From: Rebecca billardiae RCC1528
Taxonomy: Eukaryota; Haptophyta
Length of the DNA: 64,000 bases
Direction of reading: 5' to 3'
NCBI GenBank assembly: GCA_965240325.2
Contig: OZ251229.1
Coordinates: 2,480,001-2,544,000 of the forward strand
How positions within the stretch are numbered: position 1 is the stretch's first letter; each line of letters begins with the position of its first letter. This document shows, piece by piece, positions 52,821-62,007 of the stretch. Made by a program: the position numbers and the translations under genes. The notes under the pieces were generated by a model. The model saw nothing but the letters and a program-made list of their open reading frames with translations. It made no database searches and had not been told where the DNA came from.

Positions 52821-55800
52821 AAGCCCCCGCCCAGCCCGCCGCGCGTGCTCTTCGCGCCGCGGCTCGCGCGGGCCTCCTTCGACGCGAGCGGCACGCGCGT
52901 GCTGGTGCGCTTTGAGCCGTTTCCGCGAACGAACCGCGCGCGGATGGCGGGCGTCGCGCCGTGCGCGGCGGTGCTGGACGACGCGACGGTGGCGCTCGCG
53001 CGCGGCGACGGCTCGGACGAGCCGAGCTGCTACTGGGAGGACGACGACGTGACCCTTGTCATCAACCTGGACAGCACGAGCGCCATCCGGCCTGGCACGA
53101 GCCTGAGCATCCGAGACGACACGCTCGCGCCCGCGGCGTTCGAGGGCGCGTGCCCGGATGCGCTGTGCGTGGTCGGCGCGTCGATCGCGGTCGACGCGAC
53201 CGACCCGTGCGACGGCGCGCCGTGCCCGAGCCCGAGCGCGGTCCTCGCCGCGCCCGCGCAGCTCTCCGCGTGCCCGGACGCGACGCTCACGCTTGACGGC
53301 TCGGGCTCGGCGGGCGGGGGCGTCGGCGCCCTCCGCTTTTCCTGGGACGTCGAAATCGGCTCGACGGACAACGCCGATGCGCTCCGGGCGCACCTGCGCG
53401 CGCTGCCGGCCGACGCGAGCGTCGTCGAGCTCGGCGGAGCGGGCGGGCTGCTGACGAACGGCACGCACTTCGCGTTCGTCCTGGTCGTCGAGTCGGCGCT
53501 CGGGCAGACGTCGGCCGCCGCCGTAGCGAGCGTGAGCCGCTCCGGCAGCGGGCGCACGCCCACGTTGCGCATCGACGGACCGGCGACGCAGCTCTCGCGC
53601 TCGTCGCAGCGCGCGCGCGTGCGCGCGTCCGCCACCCTCGCGCCATGCTTCGACACGAGCGCGGAGGCGTTCGCGCTCGACTTCTCGTGGGCGCACGTGG
53701 GCACTACGGTGAGCGCCAGCGCCGAGCCCGCGGCCGACGTGCCTCTTCTCGACCTCTCCGCCGCCACGGGCCCGACCCTCTCGCTGCCGCCGGGGTCGCT
53801 GTTTGCCGGCCGCACGTACTTGCTGGTGGTGCGCGCGGCGATGCGCTCCGCGCCGGAGGAGTTCGCCGAGGCGGCCGTCGGCGTCGCCGTGCAGGCGGAG
53901 GCGCTGGTCGCGACGATCGCGGGCGGCGACCGGCGCGCGTCGGTGGCGAGCGCGCTCGTGCTCGACGCGAGCGCGTCGTATGACCCGACGCGCCTCCCGC
54001 CCGCCGCGCTCGCGCCGCTTGAGTTCTCCTGGGCGGTGTTCCGACTGGACGCGCTCGGCGAGGCGGTCGCCGAGGTGGGGCTGGGCGGCTCGGTGGCGGT
54101 GGGGGAGGCGGTGCTGGCGCTGGAGGCGGGCACGCTGCCCCTCGGCACATACCGCGCGACCGTCGCCGTGCGCGCGGGCGACGGCCGCGCGGCGAGCGCG
54201 AGCGTGCGCCTCGAGCTCGTGAGCGCGCCCACGCCCGTCGTCACGCTGGCGCCGCTCGACCGCGCGGTCTTCAACGCGGACGACAAGCTCGCGCTGCGCG
54301 TCACCTCGGTCGGGCTCGCGAGCCCTGCGCAGGTCGCGGCGGCGCTCGTCGCGGCCGGGCTGGCGACGGACGCGGCGGACGCGGCGGCGCGCAACCTCAC
54401 CGCCGCCGACGTGCCCTGGCAGTACGCTTGGAGTGCGCGCGCGCTCGCGAGCGGCGCGGCCGTCGAGCTCGGCTCGGCGGCGACCACCACGACCGGCGCC
54501 GCGCGGCGCAACCTCGTCGTGCGCGCGGGCGCGCTGCTGCCCGGCGCGGCGTACGCGTTCGAGCTCGGCGTGAGCGCGGCGGGGACGGGCGCGCAGGCGG
54601 TGCGGCTGCAGCTCACGATGAACCGCCCGCCGTTCGGCGGCTCGCTCGCCGTCTCACCCGAGTCCGGGACGGCCGGAACGACGAGATTCGATCTCGCGGC
54701 GAGCGGCTGGTCGGACGACGGCGCGGACCACCTGCCGCTGCGCTACGCGTTCGCATACGAGCCTGCGGCGGGCGCGGCGGCGGACGGCGCGGACGCGCGC
54801 TCGCTCGGCGGCGCCACCCTCTCCACCCGCGCCGCCGCCTTCCTGCCCGCCGGCACGCACCGCGCGCTCGTGCGCGTCTCGGATGCGTACGGGGCGAGCG
54901 CGACCAAGCGCGCCGGCGCGGCGGTCACGGTGGCCGAGCTGCAGCTGGACGACGCGGCGGTCGAGTCGGTGCTCGGCGCAATCGACGTGGCCGAGGCGAC
55001 GGGCGAGTCGGACACCGTCTACCAACTGGTCGCCTCGCTCGCCGACTCGCTCGAGGGCGCGGGCTCCGGCGGTGGCGGTGGCGAGCCGGGCGGCGGCGGC
55101 AACGGCACCGCAGGAGGGGGCGCGCTCGGCGACGCGGCCGCGCGCAGCACGCGGCTCGCGCTGGTGCGCTCGCTCGAGGACGCGGCGGGCACGGCGGAGC
55201 CGACGGAAGAATCGGTGCGGCTCCGCGCAGAGAGCGCCTTCGCCGTCCTCCGCGTCACGGACCAGCTCTCGGCCGACGCGCAGGTCGAGGGCGCCGCGCT
55301 CGCGCTCGGCGTCGCCGAGTCGGCGGCGAGCGCCGGCGTGGATGATGTCACCTCGGCGCTCCTCGCCTCCACCCTCTCGTCGCTGCTCGCCGCGGGTGAC
55401 GCGGAGCTGAGCGCGGCGTCGGCGCGCGAGCGCGATGACGCTGTGAGCGCGGCCGCGCGCACGCTCGCCTCCGGCCTCGTGCGCGGCGCGGTCGCGGGCG
55501 AGGACGGGCGCTCGGCGCTCTCGGCTCTGGTGAACGTGTCCGCGACGCGCGCGCTGCTCGAGGCGCTGGAGGACACGCCGTTCCTCGCGCCGGGCGGCGA
55601 CGCGGGCTCAGTGCAGCTGCCCGCGTCGATCGCGGAGGGCGCGGCGGCGGGCGGCGCCGGCGGCGGCGCGGTGCTCACCGACAGCCTCGACCTGCAGCTG
55701 GTGATCTTCGGCACGAATGTGCATGCGGACGAGGCGCTGCCGCCGGGCGGCGACGGCGGCGCGGGCGGCGCCGCGCCGGGCGCGCTGTCCACCAAAGTCT

Positions 55801-58312
55801 TCTCGGTCAACCTCGGCGCGCCCTCCTCCGCCCCCGACGGCGCTGATGGCAGCACCGCGCCGCTCACCGTGGCCGGGCTCAGCGCGCCCGTCGTGATCAC
55901 GGTGCCGCTCACGGCCGCGGGCGTGCCGCCCAACCCGGTCGGCGCCTCCGGCAGCTGCGCCGAGTTCAACGGCTGCGCCGGGCGCGGCGCGTGCGTCGGC
56001 GGCGCGTGCGCGTGCGACGCGCCGTGGGTGGGCGCTAACTGCTCGCTGCGCGCGGCGTGCCGGTTCTGGAACGAGACGCGCGGCGCGTGGGCCGCCGACG
56101 GCTGCACCACGCTCCACGAGCAGACCGCGGCGAGTGAGCCGCCCGCGCTCGTGTGCGCTTGCACGCACCTCACCGACTTTGCAGGCATCTTCATCCCGAC
56201 TTCGGTCGAGGCGCTGGAGGCGGAGGTGGCGGCGGTGAGCTCGTCGGCGAACACGTTGTCTCCCGAGGACATCGCCGCAGTCGCGAGCCCGAGCCTCGAC
56301 GACATCTTCGTCGACAACCCGATCGTGTACGCCACGGTGTTCGCGCTCAGCGCGGCCAACCTCCTGTGCCTCGCCGCCGCGGTCGGGATGGACCGGCGCG
56401 CGCGCGCGGACGCGGCGAAGCGCGCGCGGCGCGAGGCGGCACTGACCTCGCCGGCGGAGGCGCTGCGCCGGCTCGCGCACGTGCCGCCGGCGGCCGAGAA
56501 GCGACGGCACCCGCTCACGCCGGCGTCCGTCCCGCCAGCCTCGCCGCTCGCGCTCGTCGCCGTCACGCCCGCGCCGCCGCGGCACACGCGCGCGACGCGC
56601 GCGCCGGCGTCGCTCGGGCCGGCGGCCGAGCGCGGCGCGTGCGCGCTCGCCGACGCGCCCGGCGGGCACGTCGGCGTGCGCGCTGCGGAGGGCACCGTCT
56701 CCGACCGAGTCGAGTCGGCGCTCGACGCGCCCGACGCGCACGAGCGCGCGCGCGTCCTCCAGGCCGCCGTGGGCATCCAGCGGCACACGCGCGGCCGGCT
56801 GCAGCGGCGCGCGGCGGCGATCGCGCGCGAGCGGCGCGCGGCCATGCTCGCCGCGGAGGCGGTGGCGGCGGCGGAGGAGCGAGCGGCGGCGGCGCGCGTG
56901 CGGCGGATCGGCGCGGCGATCAAGACCGACCACACCCTCCTCGCGCTCATCTACGCCGACACGTCCGACGAGGGCATCCACCGCGCCGAGTTCGTCCAGA
57001 TCTTCTTCAACATCCTCGCGCTCGAGGGCGTGATTGAGTGCCTGCTCTTCGCGGACGCGCCGGCAGACGGCTCGATCCGGCTCGTGCAGCTCGTGCTCAT
57101 CTCGCTCTTTGTCGTGGTCGTCGTCGTGCCCGCGCTCATCCTCTTCAAGGCTGTCTTTGCCGCGACGCGCGCGCGCAAGCCCAAGGTGGTCGACCGGCTC
57201 TTCTCGCGGATGCGCGCGCTCGCGCACGGCGTGGGCGCGCGAGAGGGCGCGGAGGAGGCGGCGGCGCCGGCGCCGCGCGATGGCGCGCGTCTCTCTCGCT
57301 CGACGAGCGCAGGCGCCGCGCTGGCGGGCGCGCGCACGGCGCCCGCGGGCGCGGGCGCGGGCGCGCGCCGCCGCCGGCCGCCGCCGCCGCCGCTGCGCAC
57401 GGCGCCGCCGCCGCCGCCGCGCTCGCCGCCGCTCACGCGCCGCCTCGACTTCGACTCCGTGAGCGCGCCGCGCGCGCCGCCGCCGCCTTCGCCGCCGCGC
57501 CCGGCGCCGCCGCCGCCGCCGAGTGACGGCCGGCGCCGCCGCTCCGCGCCGCCGAGCGCGTCGGGCGCGGCCGCGCCGCCGCCGGTGGGCACGGGCGAGC
57601 TCCGCACCCTCTTCCGCCGGTTCGACGCGGACAACTCTGGCACGATCGAGTTCGCCGAATGGCAGGCACTTCTCTCGGCGCTCGGGATGGGGATGAGCGC
57701 GCGGCGCGCCCGGCGTATCTTCGTGCAGCTCGACGCCGACCGGAACGGCCTGATCGAGCTCGACGAGCTCGAGCGCTGGTACCAGCAGCAGAAGCAGGCA
57801 CGCGCGCGCGCGCCCGCGCGGCTGTGGCTGCGGCTGCGCGCGCGCGCTCGGCGCGGCGCGAGGAGGCGGGGGCAAGGCGCGCGCGCGGAGCGCGCAGAGC
57901 CCGCGGGGCGTCGCGTCTCACGCGCACCCCCGCCGCGCGCGCGCAGGCCGAGTTCAAGCGCGAGCAGCGCGCGGAGCGGTGGCGGCGGTACGCGCCCTCG
58001 CCGCTCGCCAGGTCCGCGCTCGCGTGGCTCTTCATGCTCTCGTGCTACACCGTGTTTGCGATGCTGATCGTGGCGTACGGCCGCTCGTTCGGGAACGCAA
58101 AGTTCGGCCGGCTCGTCGCGGCGTGGGCCGGCGCGCTCGCCACGACGTTCGTGCTGGAGGAGCCGCTGCTCATCACGATCTCGCACGTGATCCCGTGGCT
58201 GCTCGAAGGGATCGCGAGCAACGAGGCGGTCAGCGTGTTCATCGCCGAGATCTGGTCGTCGGGCGTCGGCAAGGCGGTCGCGGAGGTGGTGAACCTGTGC
58301 CGCGGGGGCTGA
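49200..58312 (+). CDS. polycystin-1-like receptor with C-type lectin, REJ, GPS and EF-hand modules
   Basis: Two exons, 49200-57797 and 57947-58312, give 2987 residues. Signal peptide; C-type lectin domain 1 (about 55-200); Pro-Ser-rich stalk; two near-identical Cys-rich modules (about 301-412 and 461-576; RLCSADEL--GSCC--GC); lectin domain 2 (about 637-771; WIGLSDADEEGAWRW, WNDLPCTS); a beta-rich domain (about 790-940); a 270-residue Pro-Ser stalk; REJ-type Ig-like repeats (about 1220-1850; TLTLDGSGS, FSWDV); an EGF-like knot; and a GPS motif (CACTHLTDFAGIF, about 2320). Five membrane helices follow, as in the first half of polycystin-1: about 2373, 2600, 2635, then two in exon 2. An IQ-like motif (about 2520) and two EF-hands (DADNSGTIEFAE, DADRNGLIELDE; about 2805-2860) lie on cytosolic segments. 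No PLAT domain or channel half is seen. The intron begins GC and ends CGCGCAG. In-frame ATG 49158 could extend the start. Confidence 0.85.
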
Positions 58313-58559
58313 GAGTCTTGGCGCGCGTGGGTGGCCGGGCCCGGTGTCATCGGAGCGAGTGGATGGTGGCCGCAAGCTGCTGAAGGGGGAGCGGGCGCCA
58401 CGGATGACACGATGATGATGATGTCGCGTAGTAGTACTAGTACTGCTAGTATATAACTCGATCCGCCTATATATATACTGCTCCGCCGGCCGGATATGAT
58501 CGACGGGCGGATGATGATGCTGATGATGCTGATGATGATACTCATGATTGTCGGGCGGA

Positions 58560-59995
58560 TGATATATATATATATATATATGACCGCGTTCCGCGGTCTT
58601 TTTCCGTAGAACGAACGTAGTTCGGGGCCCGCGGCGCCCCCTCCGTCGGCTGCTGTCTCAGTCTGACATGTGTAACAGTTCGCCTGAGCTGCCACCGCCA
58701 ACTCAGTCACTGCCGCCCACCGGGCCGGCGGGCCGAGGACTGTCGCCGCGGGTCCGCGGGCCGCCGCGGGGACTCCGGACTAGCGGCCGGCGCGCGCGCG
58801 CAGGCAGGGCGAGAGGCGCTGGCGCGGCGCGAGCCGGCGCGTGCGCGCGAGCGGGCGCACCTGCTTGAGGTACTCGCCCTGCGCCATGCGCTCGACGACG
58901 GGCCGCTGGTCGCTCGTGCCGGCAGAGCGAGAGCGCGCGCCACTGCTGGCCCCGGCCTGCCGGCTGCGCAGCCTCGCACCGAGACCGACCGAGCGGAGCT
59001 CGGGGCGGTGGAACGAGGCGAGCGGCGCGTCGCGCCTGCCGCCGCGCGTGCGCGCCTGCTCCACCGCGCCGCCGTGCTCGCCCGCCGCCTCCTCCGCCGC
59101 GTCGGCCTCGAAGACGGCGGCTGCCAGCGGCAGGCTGAGCCGCGCGCCGGCTCACTCACACTGTGAGTCACACCCGCGGTCGCCTCGACGGCCAACTATC
59201 CACAGCTGCTCGAGCTGCTGGAGGGCGCCGCGACGATGGCGGCGCGGGCGCCCAGCGCGTCCGTTGCCGCGTCGCTCAGCTCGTCGAGCTCGGCGCCGCA
59301 CTTCGCCAGCTTGGCGCCTAGCGCCTCCGCGTGTCACGTGCTCGTGCACGTCAGCCTGCTGATACGCCGCCGCCCATCGGCACTTCTGGCATCTGCGCGC
59401 GCAGCTGCTGCAGCTCGACGGCGGAGTCGTCGCGGCTGGCGGCGAGGGTGCGCACCGCGTCGATTGCCGAGGCCTGCAGCCCGGTGATCGCCGCGTCGAC
59501 GCGCGCGGCGATTTCCCCACGCAGCTCCTCGCGCCACGTGGCCGCCGCTCGCGTGGCAGGCAGCTGGGCACCGCTGCGCGACCCGGAACCGGCGCGCGTT
59601 TCACTGATGCTCCTGCTCGTCCTCACGCTGCTGCACCTCCGCGCCGCCGTCGACCGAGTTGAGGAGGAGCTCGCGCTCGGCGTCGAGGCGCGAGCTCGCG
59701 TGCTCAAGCTCGCCCTTCAGCCGCGCGAGCTCCGGGCGCATCCGGCTGCCGCGCCGCTCGCTCGCAGCGGCGCGCTCTGCTCCGGGCGGCGAGCGACGAG
59801 CTCGCGTGCTCCGGACTCGGCTCGCCCTTGCGCGCTGCTCCTCGAGTGACGAACGCGCCCGCGGGCAGGTTGTTGCCCGTCGCCCCCGCCGCGATCTCGC
59901 CGCCCCCGCCGCGATCTCGTCGCGCATGTGTCCGTGGCGCGCGCCTGCGAGGTGACAGGCGGGCCGCGAGCTCAGCCTCGGGGAGAGCGGAGCGA
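58560..59995 (-). repeat. dispersed element copy 2 with coiled-coil gene remnant
   Basis: TA repeat (58560-58581), then the palindrome GACCGCG-TTC-CGCGGTC (58582-58598), then sequence homologous to 1945-3110 in the same orientation. The minus strand encodes helical, charged fragments: RPELARLKGELEHASSRLDA (about 59740), LRGEIAARVDAAITGLQASA (about 59500) and AKLAKCGAELDELSDA (about 59300). They lie in different frames, so the gene is broken or multi-exon. The LRGEIAAR segment falls within about 300 bp missing from copy 1. Confidence 0.6.
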
Positions 59996-60011
59996 GAGGG
60001 CGCTGAGACGC

Positions 60012-60273
60012 GCGGCCTGCGAGGCGACAGGCGCGCTCGGGGAGAGCATTTTACTATTCACATTTAGAAGTGATCAAATTCCCCGAGCCCTTGCCTTGCC
60101 GTTTTTATCGGTTGGCGGTTGGCGGCAATCTCATACTGCGGCCTGCGAGGCGACAGGCGCGCTCGGGGAGAGCATTTTACTATTCACATTTATTAGAAGT
60201 GAATAGTGATCAAGTTTCCCGAGCCCTTGCCTTGCCGTTTTTATCGGTTGGCGGTTGGCGGCAATCTCATACT
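60012..60273. repeat. tandem duplication, 126-bp period
   Basis: Two adjacent copies begin GCGGCCTGCGAGGCGACAGG at 60012 and 60138 and end GGCAATCTCATACT. The second has a roughly 10-base insertion near ATTAGAAGTGAATAG. Otherwise they are almost identical, so the duplication is recent. A diverged relative of its AGTGATCAAGTTT segment occurs inverted near 3360-3388. Confidence 0.8.
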
Positions 60274-60419
60274 TAAAATCGCGCTCGTAACGAACCGTTA
60301 CACTAATGTCACGTCCAGCTGACGTCCAGATCGCACTTTACTTGAGGGAATCAGCTGGACGCGCTTTTTTTCGGCCTAATGGACCTCTCTATGCGATCTC
60401 AAAAACTCGAAACTCGGTC

Positions 60420-60545
60420 TCCGCCAGCCCTAAAAATCGCCCCCCGTCCCTTTTTTCTTGATCAAAGATCTTTTTGAAACGTGGTTCGGGCCCGCTGGTG
60501 CGGGCTCCACGCTGCGCGCTCCGCCCTGCACCGCGTCCGCGGGCC
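60420..60545. repeat. dispersed repeat, partner of 3990-4115
   Basis: Shares the TTGATCAAAGATCTTTTTGA core and the downstream GGGCTCCACGCTGCGCGCTC and GCGGGCCAT segments with 3990-4115, same orientation. It ends just upstream of the glycosyltransferase-like gene's stop. Confidence 0.7.
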
Positions 60546-60730
60546 ATGATGATGAATAATATGATACTCATCATGACGCGATTGATGATATATGCTGATA
60601 TATGATGTCGCAGCAGAGTCGGAGACGCATGTGACTGACCGTAGTGTCCGTGAGGCCGCGTGGTAACAGTACGTCTGTAGTGAGGGCAGGACGTTACAGA
60701 CTGCCTGTGCACCCTGCTGGCCTGGCCTCG

Positions 60731-61774
60731 TCATGGCACGGTGTAGACTGGGTCGCCCTCGGCCGGGTGCGCCGTGTAGTTCTTTGCGCACGCCACCAGC
60801 CCCGGCTCCTTCTCGACCTGCTGCCGCACCTCCTCCAACCAGCTCGCGTGCAGGTCCCGGCGCGCCCACTCGAAGCGGAGCGGCGAGCCGCCTCTGACGA
60901 TCACGTAGTCGAGCGGCCAGTACACGGTGTTGTTCTTGAGCGGCGGCCAGAACTCCCAGTTGTACGTGCGCGGGCACGAGCGCCACTTCCTCACGCCCTG
61001 CTGGATGAAGCCGACCGCGCCTTGCAGGCTGAGCGCAAACGCCATGTCGTGCTTCGGCTCGGCGGTGTGCGCGCGCGTGTCGTTTGGCAGGATGTCGGGT
61101 GGCCGCGCGTTGGGCAGTCGCACGAGCATGTCGGGCCGCAGCCGCACGTACGTGCGGTACGGCGTCGGCTGGTAGCGCAGCGAGTACTCGTACGCGTCCT
61201 TGAAGCAACTCGCCGTCGAGTGGAACTGGACGGTGGCGGGGCGCGTGCAGCCGCCAGGCAGCTCGCCCAGCCTGATCAGCGCCACGGGGCGCAGCGCGTG
61301 CAGCAGCGCCTCGTCCAGCCCGCACTCGTCGTATCCGCCGCGGTGCGAGCCGTTCTTCACGTAGTGCCGCGTGTGGTAGTACACGAACACGTCGGCTCGC
61401 CACCGGCTCAGCAGCGCGGCGTGCGCGCGCGCGACCATCGGCAGACCAAAAGTGCGCAGCTCTCCGACCAGGCACACGGCCACGCCGCCAGCGCCGCGCT
61501 CGAACGCGGCCCTGTGCACGAGCCCCGCGTTGGCTCGGATCCGCAGCCCGTCCATGTTCCCGATCGCCTTCTCGGCATCGGGCTGGTTGCGCCGCCCCGG
61601 CGCGAGCTCGTGGCCGCCGCCTGCACGCCTCGGCAGGGGCTGGGTGGGGGGTGCGCCCACGGATGGGATGGGCACGAGCCAGCACGCCAGCACAGCAACG
61701 GTGCGCGTCGCGATGAACCGCCGACGGACGCGCACGCGCGATAGGGGCGGCCATGGATTCGGCATTTCGTGCAT
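60731..61774 (-). CDS. glycosyltransferase-like type II membrane protein
   Basis: 347 residues, one exon, ATG 61774. A short Arg-rich head and one hydrophobic segment (TRTVAVLACWLVPIPSVGA, about 23-41) form a signal anchor. The lumenal part opens with VAVCLVGELRTF (about 97), followed by RADVFVYYHTRHY, a Cys-containing acceptor-side region, then YRTYVRLRPDMLV (about 207-219). The RPD there resembles the metal-binding acidic motif of GT-A glycosyltransferases, and the G-E-R-T-F / RPDM pair is typical of algal and plant-like putative glycosyltransferases. Donor and acceptor are unknown. It is divergent from the gene at 62008, 233 bp between start codons. Confidence 0.8.
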   Translation of the reverse strand: MHEMPNPWPPLSRVRVRRRFIATRTVAVLACWLVPIPSVGAPPTQPLPRRAGGGHELAPGRRNQPDAEKAIGNMDGLRIRANAGLVHRAAFERGAGGVAVCLVGELRTFGLPMVARAHAALLSRWRADVFVYYHTRHYVKNGSHRGGYDECGLDEALLHALRPVALIRLGELPGGCTRPATVQFHSTASCFKDAYEYSLRYQPTPYRTYVRLRPDMLVRLPNARPPDILPNDTRAHTAEPKHDMAFALSLQGAVGFIQQGVRKWRSCPRTYNWEFWPPLKNNTVYWPLDYVIVRGGSPLRFEWARRDLHASWLEEVRQQVEKEPGLVACAKNYTAHPAEGDPVYTVP

Positions 61775-62007
61775 ATGGATCTTCGTCCGCGGCCGTGCGC
61801 CCCTGCCAAGCGATTTCGGAGAGAGACGAGCCGCTCTGGATCCGGCTCTCCGGTGGATAGCTCCCGGACCAGCACAGAAAGGTGAAAGTTAGCCGGAAAA
61901 GCTCTCGTTCGTGAGCACAGGCGCGACCAGGGGAGCGCGACGCGGGTCGCGCTCGCTCGGCGAGGAGCGGCCCGGCGTCTCCCGCGCGCGGGGGGTGGGT
62001 CCCCGAC

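Noticed and set aside
50967-53696. 909-codon minus-strand open frame in the receptor gene
   Set aside because: Complement of the Pro-Ser repeats reads as Arg/Gly/Ala runs; clearly a shadow.
58313-58700. possible additional exons of the polycystin-like gene encoding the channel half
   Set aside because: After the stop at 58312 the sequence turns into ATGATG/TA repeats and the dispersed element; no further helices or splice-consistent frames seen.
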